Source: Archangium lipolyticum (GTDB lineage: Bacteria > Myxococcota > Myxococcia > Myxococcales > Myxococcaceae). Taken from it: a stretch of DNA of 64,000 bases. Positions 43,123 to 52,023 of the stretch are shown piece after piece. The first letter of the stretch is position 1, and each line of letters begins with the position of its first letter. The stretch lies in assembly GCF_024623785.1 (NCBI RefSeq), contig NZ_JANKBZ010000010.1, forward strand, positions 1 through 64,000, given 5' to 3'. The position numbers and the translations under genes are program-made. The notes under the pieces were generated by a model, which was given only the letters and a program-made list of their open reading frames with translations, had not been told where the DNA came from and did no database searches.

Positions 43123-45408
43123 TCAGAGGGACTTCAGGAACCGGATCAAGGCATCCCTGTCGGAGGCGGGCATCTTGACGAAGGCCTGTTTGGAGGATTC
43201 CGCCTCACCTCCATGCCAGAGGATGGCCTCGGACAGGGTGCGCGCGCGGCCGTCATGCAGGTAGGCCTCGCCGCCGCTGACGCCGGCCGTCAGGCCAATG
43301 CCCCACAGCGGCGGGGTGCGCCACTCCGAACCCGAGGCGTTACCCTCCGGGAGGTTGTCGGCCAGGCCCGTCCCCATGTCATGCAGCAGCAGGTCGGTGT
43401 AGGGGTGGATCGTCTGGCCGCGCAGCTCCGCGTTCGGGTGATGGGGGCTCGTGGTCAGGGTGGCCTTGTGGCAGCTGCCGCACCCCGCGCTCTGGAAGAG
43501 CGACTCACCGCGCAGGGCCTGGGCGTCGTTCAGATCGCGGCGGGCCGGGACACCCAGCAGGGCGACATACCGGACGAGCTTGTCGAGGTCCTGATCGCTC
43601 AGCTCCGTGCTGGAGCCCGCGCAGCCCGCCTGCGCGGAGCCACAGTCCAGGGTCTTGAAGACGGAGGTCGTGACGCCCATGTCGCCGTTGAAGGCGTCGG
43701 CGACCTGGTGCCGCAGACGCGCCATGCTCGCCTTCCAGCCGAAGCGGCCCAGGCGGGTCTCGCCGGTCTGGGGATCCGTCACGGTCCGCGCGCGCCCGGA
43801 GATGCCGTCCCCGTTGCTGTCATTCGGATCGGCCAGGGCGATGACAGCGCTTTCAGAAATGGCCTCCAAAAGGCCCATACCCACCAGCTGAGGGGTGCTC
43901 CGCGCCGAGTAGTGGGTGGGAATGACGTTGAGGAAGCTGTAGGCCGGCTTGCGCAGCTGATAGGCGGTGCCGTCGCTGAACTGGCCGCTGGTCGTGGTCC
44001 ACCCGGAGATGCGGACATCCGCCTCGGGAGTCCCGCTGGTGCTGAACGGCTGCAGCTTGGCGCCGAGCTGCGGATCCGCGGTGACCGTGGTGCCGTTGAC
44101 CCGTCCCACCTTGACGATGATGTTGCTCAACGTGGTGTTGGTGGTGGCGGGGGGCAGGCCCCGGCCGTTGTTCTTGTGGCAGGCGACGCAGGAGCGCGCG
44201 ATGTAGTTCGGTCCCAGCTTGTTCTGCTGCTCCGTGAAGATGGGGTTGCCCGATTCGGAGTGGCTGCCATTGCCGAAGTCGGTGTGATGGATGCGCCGGC
44301 CCTCGACGAACGTCTGAGTGTTCACGGGCGCCATGTTCAACGCCATCTGCATGAAGCGCTCGGCGGGCTCGTTCGAGAACGGCTGGTTCAGCGTGGTCCG
44401 GCCACCGCTCCATCCGGCCTCGGGCATGGGGTAGGAGTCCCGGGTGGCGCCGACGCCCTCGAACGGCACGATGCCGCCGCTGCCCACCATGTACAGCCAG
44501 GCGCGGGAGTAATAGTTGAAGCGGCCTTCCACCGGCTGCTTCAGGAAGACGCCCACCTCCATCTCCATGCGATCGCCGATCCGGATCGCCCGGCCTTCCT
44601 TGGCGTTGTAGCCGACGCTGGCGGTGTAGAGGTAGTCATTCACCCGGCTGAAGGTGCCGTTGTGCCAGTACTCGGCCTCCGTGTTGATGCCTCTGAAGAA
44701 CGCGCGGAAGTTCGTGCCGTCGTGGGGATAGACGGTGTGGAGATTGACGACGATCTGGTTTCCACCCTTGGCGACCTGGTCGATGATTTCGACGTAGAAG
44801 GTCCGGTTCACGAAATACAGCGAGAGGAAGTGATCGTACGCCTGGAATTGGTTCTCACGTGCGTGGCGGTCACGCACACGTTCACCGACGCGGGTGATGA
44901 TGGCCTGGGACGTCTCTTCCACCAGGGCCGGCTCCAGAGGCGTGCCGCTGTTGAACAGGGGAACGATGTTGGCGGTGCCCGCGTCCGTGGAGGTGCCCGA
45001 ATCAGGGATGCCGCCGTCGGTGCCCGCGTCCGTGGAGGTGCCCGAATCCGGGATGCCGCCGTCGGTGCCCGCGTCCGTGGAGGTGCCGCCGTGCGTGTAG
45101 CGGGCCGCGGGCGTATCGCGAGCACAGTTACAGGACGTGTCCCAGTAGGTGAAGTTGTAATCGATGGTGTTCCCGCTCACCAGATTGCTCACCGTGTACT
45201 GGTTCCTTCCATTGGTGACAGTCATCCGGACGTTGAGCTGCCCCCCGTTGTTGAGGCGGTAGTGGATGTCCGCCCACGATGTGGTGTCGACGTAGAAGAT
45301 GGCGGAGGAGCCGGAGCCCTGCACGCCGTAGGTGGCCGCGAGCCCCTCGCCAGCCCACAAACAGGCAACGAGTAATGCGACGGCCATTCCGGTTGTCTTG
45401 TTGAACAT
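43123..45408 (-). CDS. Di-haem oxidoreductase with N-terminal carbohydrate-binding-like domain
   Basis: A 761-residue secreted protein with signal MFNKTTGMAVALLVACLWAGEGLA. Residues about 25-115 form a small beta domain (FYVDTTSWADIHYRLNNGGQ, NVRMTVTNGRNQYTV) that resembles carbohydrate-binding modules of bacterial beta-1,3-glucanases (CBM56-like, tentative). A Ser/Thr/Asp/Gly linker with 15-residue repeats (STDAGTDGGIPDSGT) leads to the di-haem (DHOR/MauG-related) domain, with c-type haem sites CVACH and CGSCH and the late LHDGRARTLSEAILWHGGEA. Substrate unknown; peroxidase-like or oxidase chemistry is likely. ATG 45408 is fixed by the signal. It faces the MopE-like gene across a terminator. 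Confidence 0.85.
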   Translation of the reverse strand: MFNKTTGMAVALLVACLWAGEGLAATYGVQGSGSSAIFYVDTTSWADIHYRLNNGGQLNVRMTVTNGRNQYTVSNLVSGNTIDYNFTYWDTSCNCARDTPAARYTHGGTSTDAGTDGGIPDSGTSTDAGTDGGIPDSGTSTDAGTANIVPLFNSGTPLEPALVEETSQAIITRVGERVRDRHARENQFQAYDHFLSLYFVNRTFYVEIIDQVAKGGNQIVVNLHTVYPHDGTNFRAFFRGINTEAEYWHNGTFSRVNDYLYTASVGYNAKEGRAIRIGDRMEMEVGVFLKQPVEGRFNYYSRAWLYMVGSGGIVPFEGVGATRDSYPMPEAGWSGGRTTLNQPFSNEPAERFMQMALNMAPVNTQTFVEGRRIHHTDFGNGSHSESGNPIFTEQQNKLGPNYIARSCVACHKNNGRGLPPATTNTTLSNIIVKVGRVNGTTVTADPQLGAKLQPFSTSGTPEADVRISGWTTTSGQFSDGTAYQLRKPAYSFLNVIPTHYSARSTPQLVGMGLLEAISESAVIALADPNDSNGDGISGRARTVTDPQTGETRLGRFGWKASMARLRHQVADAFNGDMGVTTSVFKTLDCGSAQAGCAGSSTELSDQDLDKLVRYVALLGVPARRDLNDAQALRGESLFQSAGCGSCHKATLTTSPHHPNAELRGQTIHPYTDLLLHDMGTGLADNLPEGNASGSEWRTPPLWGIGLTAGVSGGEAYLHDGRARTLSEAILWHGGEAESSKQAFVKMPASDRDALIRFLKSL
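44974..45087 (-). repeat. 45-bp tandem repeat encoding the DAGTDGGIPDSGTST linker
   Basis: The block beginning GGTGCCCGCGTCCGTGGAGG recurs at 44974, 45019 and 45064, an exact 45-base period with one or two substitutions. It encodes the hinge between the carbohydrate-binding-like and di-haem domains, so copy number changes would only vary linker length. Confidence 0.8.
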
Positions 45409-45496
45409 GGTGTCTCTTCACTTTCCTTTCGAGCAGCACCCGCACCGGCCCTTTCGGGCCAGGGCGGATAGTGAAGAGAAAATGGACTAATGAGTA

Positions 45497-45502
45497 AGTC
45501 AA
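45497..45502 (-). promoter_or_regulatory. Possible -35 box for the di-haem oxidoreductase gene
   Basis: On the minus strand TTGACT stands in an unusually AT-rich stretch (about 45470-45505), 89 bases upstream of the ATG at 45408. A -10 element at the right spacing is poor (TCTCTT), so this is only a candidate. Confidence 0.2.
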
Positions 45503-45589
45503 GCTGATAGGATGTCGGGTGCGCGACTGTTCAGGTCGGGCACCCGGTCAGCCTGAAGAGGCCTCGCGGCCCCCGAGCGGAGCAGGCGC

Positions 45590-46015
45590 TCAGCGGTTGC
45601 AGCAGACGCGGTTGCTCGCGATGTAGGGAGGGGCCTCCGCGTTCAGCAGACACGCGGGGGCCTGGCTTTTGACACCGCCATAGGATGAGCAGTACGCGAT
45701 CCCCTGGGCGATGGCCGAGTCACACGCATCGTCGTAGGACACATCCGAGGTGCTGGTGAACAACCGGCAGTTGCTCGTCGGAGTCGTGGAGCAGTACTTG
45801 TAGGTGCCATCGCATTGCACGTAGGAACCATTGCTGGCGGAGCACGACTCTCCGCTACATGAGATGGTGGTGCCGTTCGAGCACGTCGACGAACAGGTGA
45901 CCAGGGCGCTCGACGTGCTGCCGGGAGCCTCGGTGTCCACCTCTGCCTCTGTACCTCCACATCCCACGAGTGCCGCGCCCGCGAGGGCAACGGCTGCGAG
46001 CCAACCACGCATCAT
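45590..46015 (-). CDS. Small cysteine-rich lipoprotein
   Basis: A 141-residue lipoprotein (MMRGWLAAVALAGAALVGCGGTEAEVD, lipobox LVGC). After a short acidic linker the mature domain has many Cys in pairs: TCSSTCSNGTTISCSGESC, VQCDGTYKYC, NCRLF, DDAC, AYC, PAC and CC, ending VCCNR. This suggests a small disulphide-rich fold. Similar short lipoproteins are abundant in myxobacteria and lack known functions. The gene reads in the same direction as the di-haem oxidoreductase gene but with a gap of about 180 bases, so it probably has its own transcript. Confidence 0.65.
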   Translation of the reverse strand: MMRGWLAAVALAGAALVGCGGTEAEVDTEAPGSTSSALVTCSSTCSNGTTISCSGESCSASNGSYVQCDGTYKYCSTTPTSNCRLFTSTSDVSYDDACDSAIAQGIAYCSSYGGVKSQAPACLLNAEAPPYIASNRVCCNR

Positions 46016-46084
46016 GATGGCGTCCTTTCGGAATCGGGTTCGCGCGGAGCCTAGCGCGACGAATGGCCGCCATTCATGGGGTTC

Positions 46085-46804
46085 TCAGTGGCAGCCAGGC
46101 TGGCCCGAGGAGACTCCCACGGCCCGGTAGATGAGCACCGCCGCGGCCACCAGGGGCACGGCGCGCTTCAACACGAACGCCGCCACGCGCGGCTGCCGCT
46201 GCCACAGGCCCGTTTGTAGCTGTGCGCCCAACAGCGCCGGCAGCCCCCCCAGCGCGAACGCCCCCAGCAGCAACGCTCCTCCTCCAGCGGAGCCGCTCGT
46301 CAGCGCCGCCGCGTACACCCCGTAGAGCAGGCCGCACGGCAGGAGCGGGGTCACCGCACCCATTGCGCCCGATCTGCTCAAAAGCGAAAACTTTGCGCCC
46401 GCCCGGGTGATGGCGCCCGCCAGGTGGGACAGCCCCGGTAGCGGGCGCAACCGCTTCCCCAGCTCCAGCGCCGAGGCCACCAGCGCCGCCGCCATCACCC
46501 AGGGCAGCCAGGGCCGCGTCGACACCGCGAGCGCGCGTGTCACCCCTCCGCCCAGCGCCCCCAGCAGCCCTCCCATCAGCGCGTACGCCCCCACGCGCGC
46601 ACTCTGATAGGCGAGCACCGCGCGCCACCTCTCCGGGCCCTTCACCTGCGGCAATCCCGCGCAGGCCAGCGGCCCGCACATGAGGAGGCAGTGCATGCTG
46701 CCGGTGACGCCCACCATCCATGCGCCCGCGGCGCCCGCCGCCACCACGGGGGCCGGAAGGAGCTGTCCGAAGAGGCTCTGGAGAACGGGAAGGACCGAGG
46801 TCAT
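46085..46804 (-). CDS. SafE/TauE-like membrane protein of the cbb3 locus
   Basis: A 239-residue protein with about six spans. The motif GVTGSMHCLLMCGPLACAGLP, with a Cys-containing HCLxMCGPL core, is characteristic of the SafE-type branch found beside ccoS/ccoI genes, which is thought to help copper or cytochrome-oxidase maturation. The second half repeats the pattern (AVTPLLPCGLLYGVYAAALTSGS). It is divergent from ccoI. Start candidates are ATG 46804, 46816 and 46828, none with a good Shine-Dalgarno; 46804 is chosen to avoid crowding the 25-48 base divergent promoter. A typical ccoH gene was not found in the cluster. Confidence 0.72.
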   Translation of the reverse strand: MTSVLPVLQSLFGQLLPAPVVAAGAAGAWMVGVTGSMHCLLMCGPLACAGLPQVKGPERWRAVLAYQSARVGAYALMGGLLGALGGGVTRALAVSTRPWLPWVMAAALVASALELGKRLRPLPGLSHLAGAITRAGAKFSLLSRSGAMGAVTPLLPCGLLYGVYAAALTSGSAGGGALLLGAFALGGLPALLGAQLQTGLWQRQPRVAAFVLKRAVPLVAAAVLIYRAVGVSSGQPGCH

Positions 46805-46852
46805 GCCCCGGTCCATCGCAATGGGCATGCCGTTCGCAAGGGGGCCGAGCCG

Positions 46853-49267
46853 ATGCCGGCTTCCCCGCCAGTCGAGCGCCTCTCGGCCTCTTGTCGTCAC
46901 TGTGGCAGCCCCGTTCCCGAGGGCTCGCCGCTGAAGGACTTCTGCTGCGCGGGCTGCGAGGCCGTGCACCGGCTCCTCGTGGACCAGGGTCTCACCCGGT
47001 ACTACTCGCTGGCCGATGGCAAGACGGCTCCGGCGCCCGAGCCCCGGCAGGACCGGGGCTTCGCCTGGCTGGAGCCGCTCGTGGCCCGCGCCGAGGCCAC
47101 CACCGGCCCCGTGTGCGCGCTCGAGCTGGACGTGCAGGGAATCCACTGCGCCGCATGCGTCTGGCTGATGAACGAGCTCTTCCGCCGCCAGCCCGGTGGG
47201 GCCTCGCTCACCGTCAATCCGGCGCTCGGCAAGGCGCGGCTCGCCTGGCGCAGGGGGGCCTTCGACGTGGCCGGCTTCCTCCGCGCCGTCGAGGGCTTCG
47301 GCTACCTCTTCGGACCCGGCCGCAAGAGCTCCGAGTCCGCTTCGCACGACCTGCCCATCCGGCTCGGCATCTGCGCCGCCATCACGATGAACGTGATGCT
47401 CTTCTCGGTGAGCTTCTACGTGGGGCTCACCCCGGCCGACGGCGAGGTCTTCTCCCTCTTCAGCCAGCTCAGCCTGTGGCTCTCCACCGCCGTGGTGCTG
47501 GTGGGCGGCTGGCCCTTCTTCCGCTCCGCCTGGAAGGGGCTGCGCAGCGGCGTCCTCCACCTGGACCTTCCCATCGCCCTGGGCATCCTGCTCGTCTTCT
47601 CCACCTCCCTGGTGAAGGCGCGCGACGGCCGGGGGGACCTCGCCTACTTCGACACGCTCAACACCTTCGTCACCCTGATGCTGGTGGGGCGCTGGTTGCA
47701 GCAGCGCGTCCTCGAGCGCAACCGCCGCTTCCTCCTGGAGGATGATGGCGCGGAGGGACTCTTCGCCCGCCGGCAGGAAGGGGACAGGCTCGTCACCGTG
47801 CGCGCCGCCGAGCTGCGCGCGGGCGACGTGCTCGTCATCGCCCCGGGCGAGCTGGTGCCCGTGGACGCCGAGCTGCTGGACGCGCGCGCCAGCTTCTCCA
47901 CCGACTGGGTGACGGGCGAGCCGGACGTGCGCGCGGTGGAGCAGGGTGGGGAAGTGCCCGCCGGTGCCTTCAACGCGGCCCGGGGGGCCGCCCACGTGCG
48001 GGCCCGGACGGACTTCCAGGACTCGCCGCTGGTGGCCCTGCTACGCCAGACGCCCTCGGTGCCCGGCCGCGTGCCCGCTCATACGCGCTTCTGGAACGCG
48101 GTGTCCCGCCGCTGGGTGCTCTCCGTGCTGCTCGTCTCCTCGCTGGGGCTCGCCCTCTGGCTCCCCCAGGGCCAGGACAAGGCGCTCGAGGTGGCCGTGG
48201 CCCTCCTCGTGGTGACGTGCCCGTGCGCCATCGGCATCGCCGTGCCCCTCGCGTACGAGCTCACCCAGACGCGGCTGCGCAGGCTCGGCCTCTTCGTGCG
48301 CAGCCAGGATCTGCTGGACCGGCTCCCCCGCGTGCACAAGGTGCTCTTCGACAAGACGGGCACGCTGACACTCGGCCGGATGGAGCTGGTGGACCGCGAG
48401 GCCGTGGACGCGCTCGCGCCCGCGCTCCGCGACGTGGCCTTCGACCTGGCCGCGCGCAGCAACCACCCGGTGAGCCGGTGTCTCGCCGCGGCCCTTTCTC
48501 GCGCCGGTGCGCGTTTCTCCACCGGCGCTCAGGTGACGGAGCACCCCGGGCAGGGCCTGGAGCTGCTTCGGGCGGACGGTACGTGGCGGCTGGGTGCCCC
48601 GGCATGGGCGGCTCCTGGCGCCACGGGGCTGGAGGGAACCGTCCTCTCGCGTGATGGCCAGCCCCTGGCCTCCTTCGCCCTCCGGGAGTCCGTGCGCGCC
48701 GACGCGCGCCGGGAGATCCAGACGCTGCGCGAGGCCGGTCACGAGGTGTGGCTCATCTCCGGCGACGCGCCCGCGCGGGTGCGCGCCATGGCCGAGGCGC
48801 TGGACGTGCCGGTGGAGCACGCGCTCGGCGGCCAGCGGCCCGAGGACAAGGCGGAGGCGGTGGCGCGCATCGACCAGTCGGACACGCTCTACCTGGGGGA
48901 CGGCGTCAACGACAGCCTCGCCTTCGAGCGCGCCTTCTGCGCGGGCACGCCCGCCATCGACCGGCCGGTGCTGCCGGGCAAGTCCGATTTCTTCCTCATG
49001 GGCGAGGGCCTCTCGGCCATCCGCGAGGCGCTGGTGCTCTCCCTCCGTCTGCGTCAGGTGGTGCGGCGGGTCATCGGCATCTCGCTCGCGTACAACGTGG
49101 TGACGGTGGCGGTGTGCCTCGCCGGGCTGATGACGCCCCTGCGCGCGGCCGTGGTCATGCCGCTCAGCTCCCTGTCCCTCATCCTCTTCACCCTCGCGAG
49201 CCTGTCGGCCCGCCGCTCGCGTGCGGCCGGTGAGGCGCCGAGGGCCTTGAAGGAGGTGCCCGCGTGA
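46853..49267 (+). CDS. ccoI: Cbb3-type copper P1B-ATPase CcoI/FixI
   Basis: An 804-residue copper-transporting P-type ATPase needed to assemble cbb3 oxidase. The N-terminus has a Cys-rich start (CRHCGSP and FCCAGCEAVH) and an HMA domain with GIHCAACVW. The membrane copper site TCPCAIG is at residues 456-458. The phosphorylation motif LFDKTGTLTLG contains Asp500, HP is in SNHPVSR, and GDGVNDS lies near the end. It pumps copper out of the cytoplasm for the CcoN site. AAGGGGG lies eight bases before ATG 46853. The next gene overlaps its stop by four bases. Confidence 0.92.
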   Translation: MPASPPVERLSASCRHCGSPVPEGSPLKDFCCAGCEAVHRLLVDQGLTRYYSLADGKTAPAPEPRQDRGFAWLEPLVARAEATTGPVCALELDVQGIHCAACVWLMNELFRRQPGGASLTVNPALGKARLAWRRGAFDVAGFLRAVEGFGYLFGPGRKSSESASHDLPIRLGICAAITMNVMLFSVSFYVGLTPADGEVFSLFSQLSLWLSTAVVLVGGWPFFRSAWKGLRSGVLHLDLPIALGILLVFSTSLVKARDGRGDLAYFDTLNTFVTLMLVGRWLQQRVLERNRRFLLEDDGAEGLFARRQEGDRLVTVRAAELRAGDVLVIAPGELVPVDAELLDARASFSTDWVTGEPDVRAVEQGGEVPAGAFNAARGAAHVRARTDFQDSPLVALLRQTPSVPGRVPAHTRFWNAVSRRWVLSVLLVSSLGLALWLPQGQDKALEVAVALLVVTCPCAIGIAVPLAYELTQTRLRRLGLFVRSQDLLDRLPRVHKVLFDKTGTLTLGRMELVDREAVDALAPALRDVAFDLAARSNHPVSRCLAAALSRAGARFSTGAQVTEHPGQGLELLRADGTWRLGAPAWAAPGATGLEGTVLSRDGQPLASFALRESVRADARREIQTLREAGHEVWLISGDAPARVRAMAEALDVPVEHALGGQRPEDKAEAVARIDQSDTLYLGDGVNDSLAFERAFCAGTPAIDRPVLPGKSDFFLMGEGLSAIREALVLSLRLRQVVRRVIGISLAYNVVTVAVCLAGLMTPLRAAVVMPLSSLSLILFTLASLSARRSRAAGEAPRALKEVPA

Positions 49268-49449
49268 ACGTCATCGTCCTCCAGGTCTTCGTCAGCCTCA
49301 TGCTCGTGGCGGGCTCGGTGCTGCTCTACGCCTTCAGCGTGCGGCACCGCGACTCCGAGCACGCCGACCGCCTGTCCCTGATTCCGCTCGAGGACGACAC
49401 CGCCCGCCCCAAGCCGGCCGTGTCCTCCGAGCCCAACCCGCGGCAGTGA
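49264..49449 (+). CDS. ccoS: Cbb3 oxidase maturation protein CcoS
   Basis: A 61-residue, single-span protein (MNVIVLQVFVSLMLVAGSVLLYAFSVRHRDSEHADRLSLIPLEDD). The acidic, His/Asp-containing segment after the span is typical of CcoS, which is needed to insert cofactors (haem and copper) into cbb3 oxidase. GTG 49264 overlaps the ccoI stop. It ends 19 bases before the fused ccoNO. Confidence 0.88.
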   Translation: MNVIVLQVFVSLMLVAGSVLLYAFSVRHRDSEHADRLSLIPLEDDTARPKPAVSSEPNPRQ

Positions 49450-49468
49450 ATTTCCCCGAGGTGCTTTC

Positions 49469-51811
49469 GTGCAACAGCAACGCATCGTCTATGACGACAC
49501 CACCACCCGGCGGTTCATCGCCGCCTCGCTGCTCTTCGGCGTGGTGGGCATGCTGGTGGGCTGCATCGCCGCCGCCCAGCTCGCCTGGTGGCAGCTCAAC
49601 TTCGGCGTCCCGTACCTGACCTTCTCCCGCCTGCGCCCGCTGCACACCAACGCGGTCATCTTCGCGTTCGTGGGCAACATGATGTTCGCCGGCGTCTACT
49701 ACTCCACCCAGCGCCTGTTGAAGACGCGGATGGCGTCGGACCTGCTCTCGAAGATCCACTTCTGGGGCTGGCAGGCCATCATCGTCGCGGCGGCCATCAC
49801 GCTGCCGCTCGGCATCTCCACCTCCAAGGAGTACGCCGAGCTCGAGTGGCCCATCGACATCGCCATCACGCTGGTCTGGGTGGTGTTCGCCATCAACTTC
49901 TTCTGGACACTGGCGAAGCGCAACGAGAAGAACCTCTATGTCGCCATCTGGTTCTACATCGCCACCATCATCACCGTGGCGGTGCTGCACATCGTCAACA
50001 GCCTGGCGCTGCCGCTCAGCCCGCTGAAGAGCTACTCCGTCTTCGCCGGTGTGCAGGATGCCCTGGTGCAGTGGTGGTACGGCCACAACGCGGTCGCCTT
50101 CTTCCTGACCACGCCCATCCTGGGCATCATGTATTACTTCCTGCCCAAGGCGGCCGAGCGCCCGGTCTACTCGTACCGGCTGTCCATCATCCACTTCTGG
50201 GCCCTGGTGTTCATGTACATCTGGGCCGGCCCGCACCACCTGCTCTACACCGCGCTGCCGGACTGGGCGCAGTCGCTGGGCATGGTGTTCAGCGTGGCGC
50301 TGTGGGCCCCGTCCTGGGGCGGCATGCTCAACGGCCTGCTCACCGTGCGCGGCGCCTGGCACAAGCTGCGTGAGGACCCCGTCATCAAGTTCCTCATCGC
50401 GGGCCTCACCTTCTACGGCATGGCCACCTTCGAGGGGCCGCTGCTCTCCATCAAGTCGGTGAGCGCGCTCGGCCACTACACGGATTGGATCATCGGTCAC
50501 GTGCACGGCGGTGCCCTGGGCTGGAACGGCCTCATGGCGGCCGGCATGTTCTACTGGCTGGTGCCCCGGCTGTACGGCACGAAGCTGCACTCGGTGAAGG
50601 CGGCCGACCTGCACTTCTGGACGAGCACGGTGGGCATCCTGCTCTACATGGTCGCGATGTGGGCCTCGGGCATCAACCAGGGCCTCATGTGGCGCGCCAC
50701 CAACCCGGACGGGACGCTGCTCTACCCGAGCTTCGTGGAGACGCTCATCGCCATCCGGCCCATGTACATCGTCCGCTTCCTGGGCGGCTCGCTCTACCTG
50801 GCCGGCTTCATCCTGATGGTGTGGAACCTCTGGAAGACGGCCCGCTCCGGCAAGGCCGTGGATGGCGAGACCACCGTGGTGATGGAGGAGCTGGCCCCCG
50901 TGCCCGTGGTGCCCGGCAAGCCGGCCTGGGTGGCCGTGGTCACCGGTTGGCCGCTCCTGTTCGCGCTGGCCATCATCGGCCTGAGCATCTTCCTGGGCTG
51001 GTCGGGTCCCGTGCGCGCCATCGCCATCATGGGCGCCATGGTGGCCCTGGGCGAGTTCGCTTGGATCGTCGCCCGGCGCAACCGCGAGGCGGGCGGGCCC
51101 ACCTGGTTCGCCCTCATCGAGGGCCGTCCGCTGGCCTTCACCGTGTTCACGCTGCTGGCCATCCTCATCGGTGGTGTGGCGGAGCTGTTGCCCACCATCC
51201 TCATCAAGCAGGCGGTGCCGGCGCACGGCGAAGCCCAGCAGCCGTACTCCCCGCTGGAGCTCCAGGGGCGTGACCTGTACGTGCGCGAGGGCTGCTACGT
51301 CTGCCACTCGCAGATGATCCGCCCGTTCCTCGCCGAGGCGCAGCGCTACGGCGACGTGTCCCGCGCCGAGGAGTTCATCTACGACCACCCGTTCCAGTGG
51401 GGCAGCAAGCGCACGGGGCCGGATCTGCACCGCGAGGGCGGCAAGTACCCCAACCTCTGGCACTACACGCACCTGATGGATCCGCGCGCCACCAGCCCCG
51501 GCTCCAACATGCCTCCGTACCAGTGGCTCGCGGAGAACAAGCTGAACGTGAAGCTGGCACCCAAGAAGCTGGCGCTGATGCAGAAGCTCGGCGTGCCCTA
51601 CACCAACGCCGACGTCGACGCGGCCGAGGCCCGCCAGAAGGCCCAGGCCGAGGCCATCACCGCGGACCTGGCCAGCCAGGGCGTCCAGGTGGCGTGGGAC
51701 TCGGAGATGGTGGCCATCATCTCCTACCTGCAGCGGCTCGGCCGCGGGCCCCAGGACATCGCGCCCGCTCCGGGTGGACTCGAGACGGCCTCGGCCGGAG
51801 GGACTCCCTGA
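49469..51811 (+). CDS. ccoNO: Fused cbb3 cytochrome c oxidase subunits I and II (CcoNO)
   Basis: A 780-residue fusion. Residues about 1-470 are CcoN: twelve spans and conserved histidines in LRPLHTNAVIF, WWYGHNAVAFF, AGPHHLLYTALPDW and GHVHGGALGWNG, which bind haem b, the haem b3-CuB centre and the redox-active site. A linker and extra spans (about 475-590) lead to the CcoO part (from about 590), with one c-type haem, CYVCH, and the CcoO signature WHYTHLMDPRATSPGSNMP. Separate ccoN and ccoO genes are the rule in proteobacteria. GTG 49469 has GAGG seven bases upstream. Its stop overlaps the ccoQ ATG by one base (TGATG). Confidence 0.93.
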   Translation: MQQQRIVYDDTTTRRFIAASLLFGVVGMLVGCIAAAQLAWWQLNFGVPYLTFSRLRPLHTNAVIFAFVGNMMFAGVYYSTQRLLKTRMASDLLSKIHFWGWQAIIVAAAITLPLGISTSKEYAELEWPIDIAITLVWVVFAINFFWTLAKRNEKNLYVAIWFYIATIITVAVLHIVNSLALPLSPLKSYSVFAGVQDALVQWWYGHNAVAFFLTTPILGIMYYFLPKAAERPVYSYRLSIIHFWALVFMYIWAGPHHLLYTALPDWAQSLGMVFSVALWAPSWGGMLNGLLTVRGAWHKLREDPVIKFLIAGLTFYGMATFEGPLLSIKSVSALGHYTDWIIGHVHGGALGWNGLMAAGMFYWLVPRLYGTKLHSVKAADLHFWTSTVGILLYMVAMWASGINQGLMWRATNPDGTLLYPSFVETLIAIRPMYIVRFLGGSLYLAGFILMVWNLWKTARSGKAVDGETTVVMEELAPVPVVPGKPAWVAVVTGWPLLFALAIIGLSIFLGWSGPVRAIAIMGAMVALGEFAWIVARRNREAGGPTWFALIEGRPLAFTVFTLLAILIGGVAELLPTILIKQAVPAHGEAQQPYSPLELQGRDLYVREGCYVCHSQMIRPFLAEAQRYGDVSRAEEFIYDHPFQWGSKRTGPDLHREGGKYPNLWHYTHLMDPRATSPGSNMPPYQWLAENKLNVKLAPKKLALMQKLGVPYTNADVDAAEARQKAQAEAITADLASQGVQVAWDSEMVAIISYLQRLGRGPQDIAPAPGGLETASAGGTP

Positions 51812-52023
51812 TGTGGAAACAATTCTACGAGGGGATGGACCTCGTCCATCTCCCGCTCTTCACCCTGCTTCTCTTCTTCGCTGTGTTCCTCGGCGTGGCC
51901 GCCTGGGTGTTCCTCGGGCGGAGGGGCCGGGACTACGACGCGCTGGCCCGGCTGCCGCTGGCCGAGTCGGGCGCGGTGACTTCCGACCCCCGCGGCGCGA
52001 GGACCCACCATGAGCTCGAATGA
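51811..52023 (+). CDS. ccoQ: Cbb3 oxidase subunit CcoQ
   Basis: A 70-residue protein with one span (LFTLLLFFAVFLGVAAWVFLG) and the CcoQ/FixQ pattern, followed by RRGRDYDALARLPLAES. It stabilises the oxidase by binding CcoP. The ATG overlaps the ccoNO stop by one base, and its end overlaps the ccoP start by 14 bases. Confidence 0.88.
   Translation: MWKQFYEGMDLVHLPLFTLLLFFAVFLGVAAWVFLGRRGRDYDALARLPLAESGAVTSDPRGARTHHELE

Noticed and set aside
46805-46852. FNR/ANR-type site (TTGAT-N4-ATCAA) in the ccoI promoter gap
   Set aside because: No such sequence is present in the 48-base gap or just upstream of hemN.
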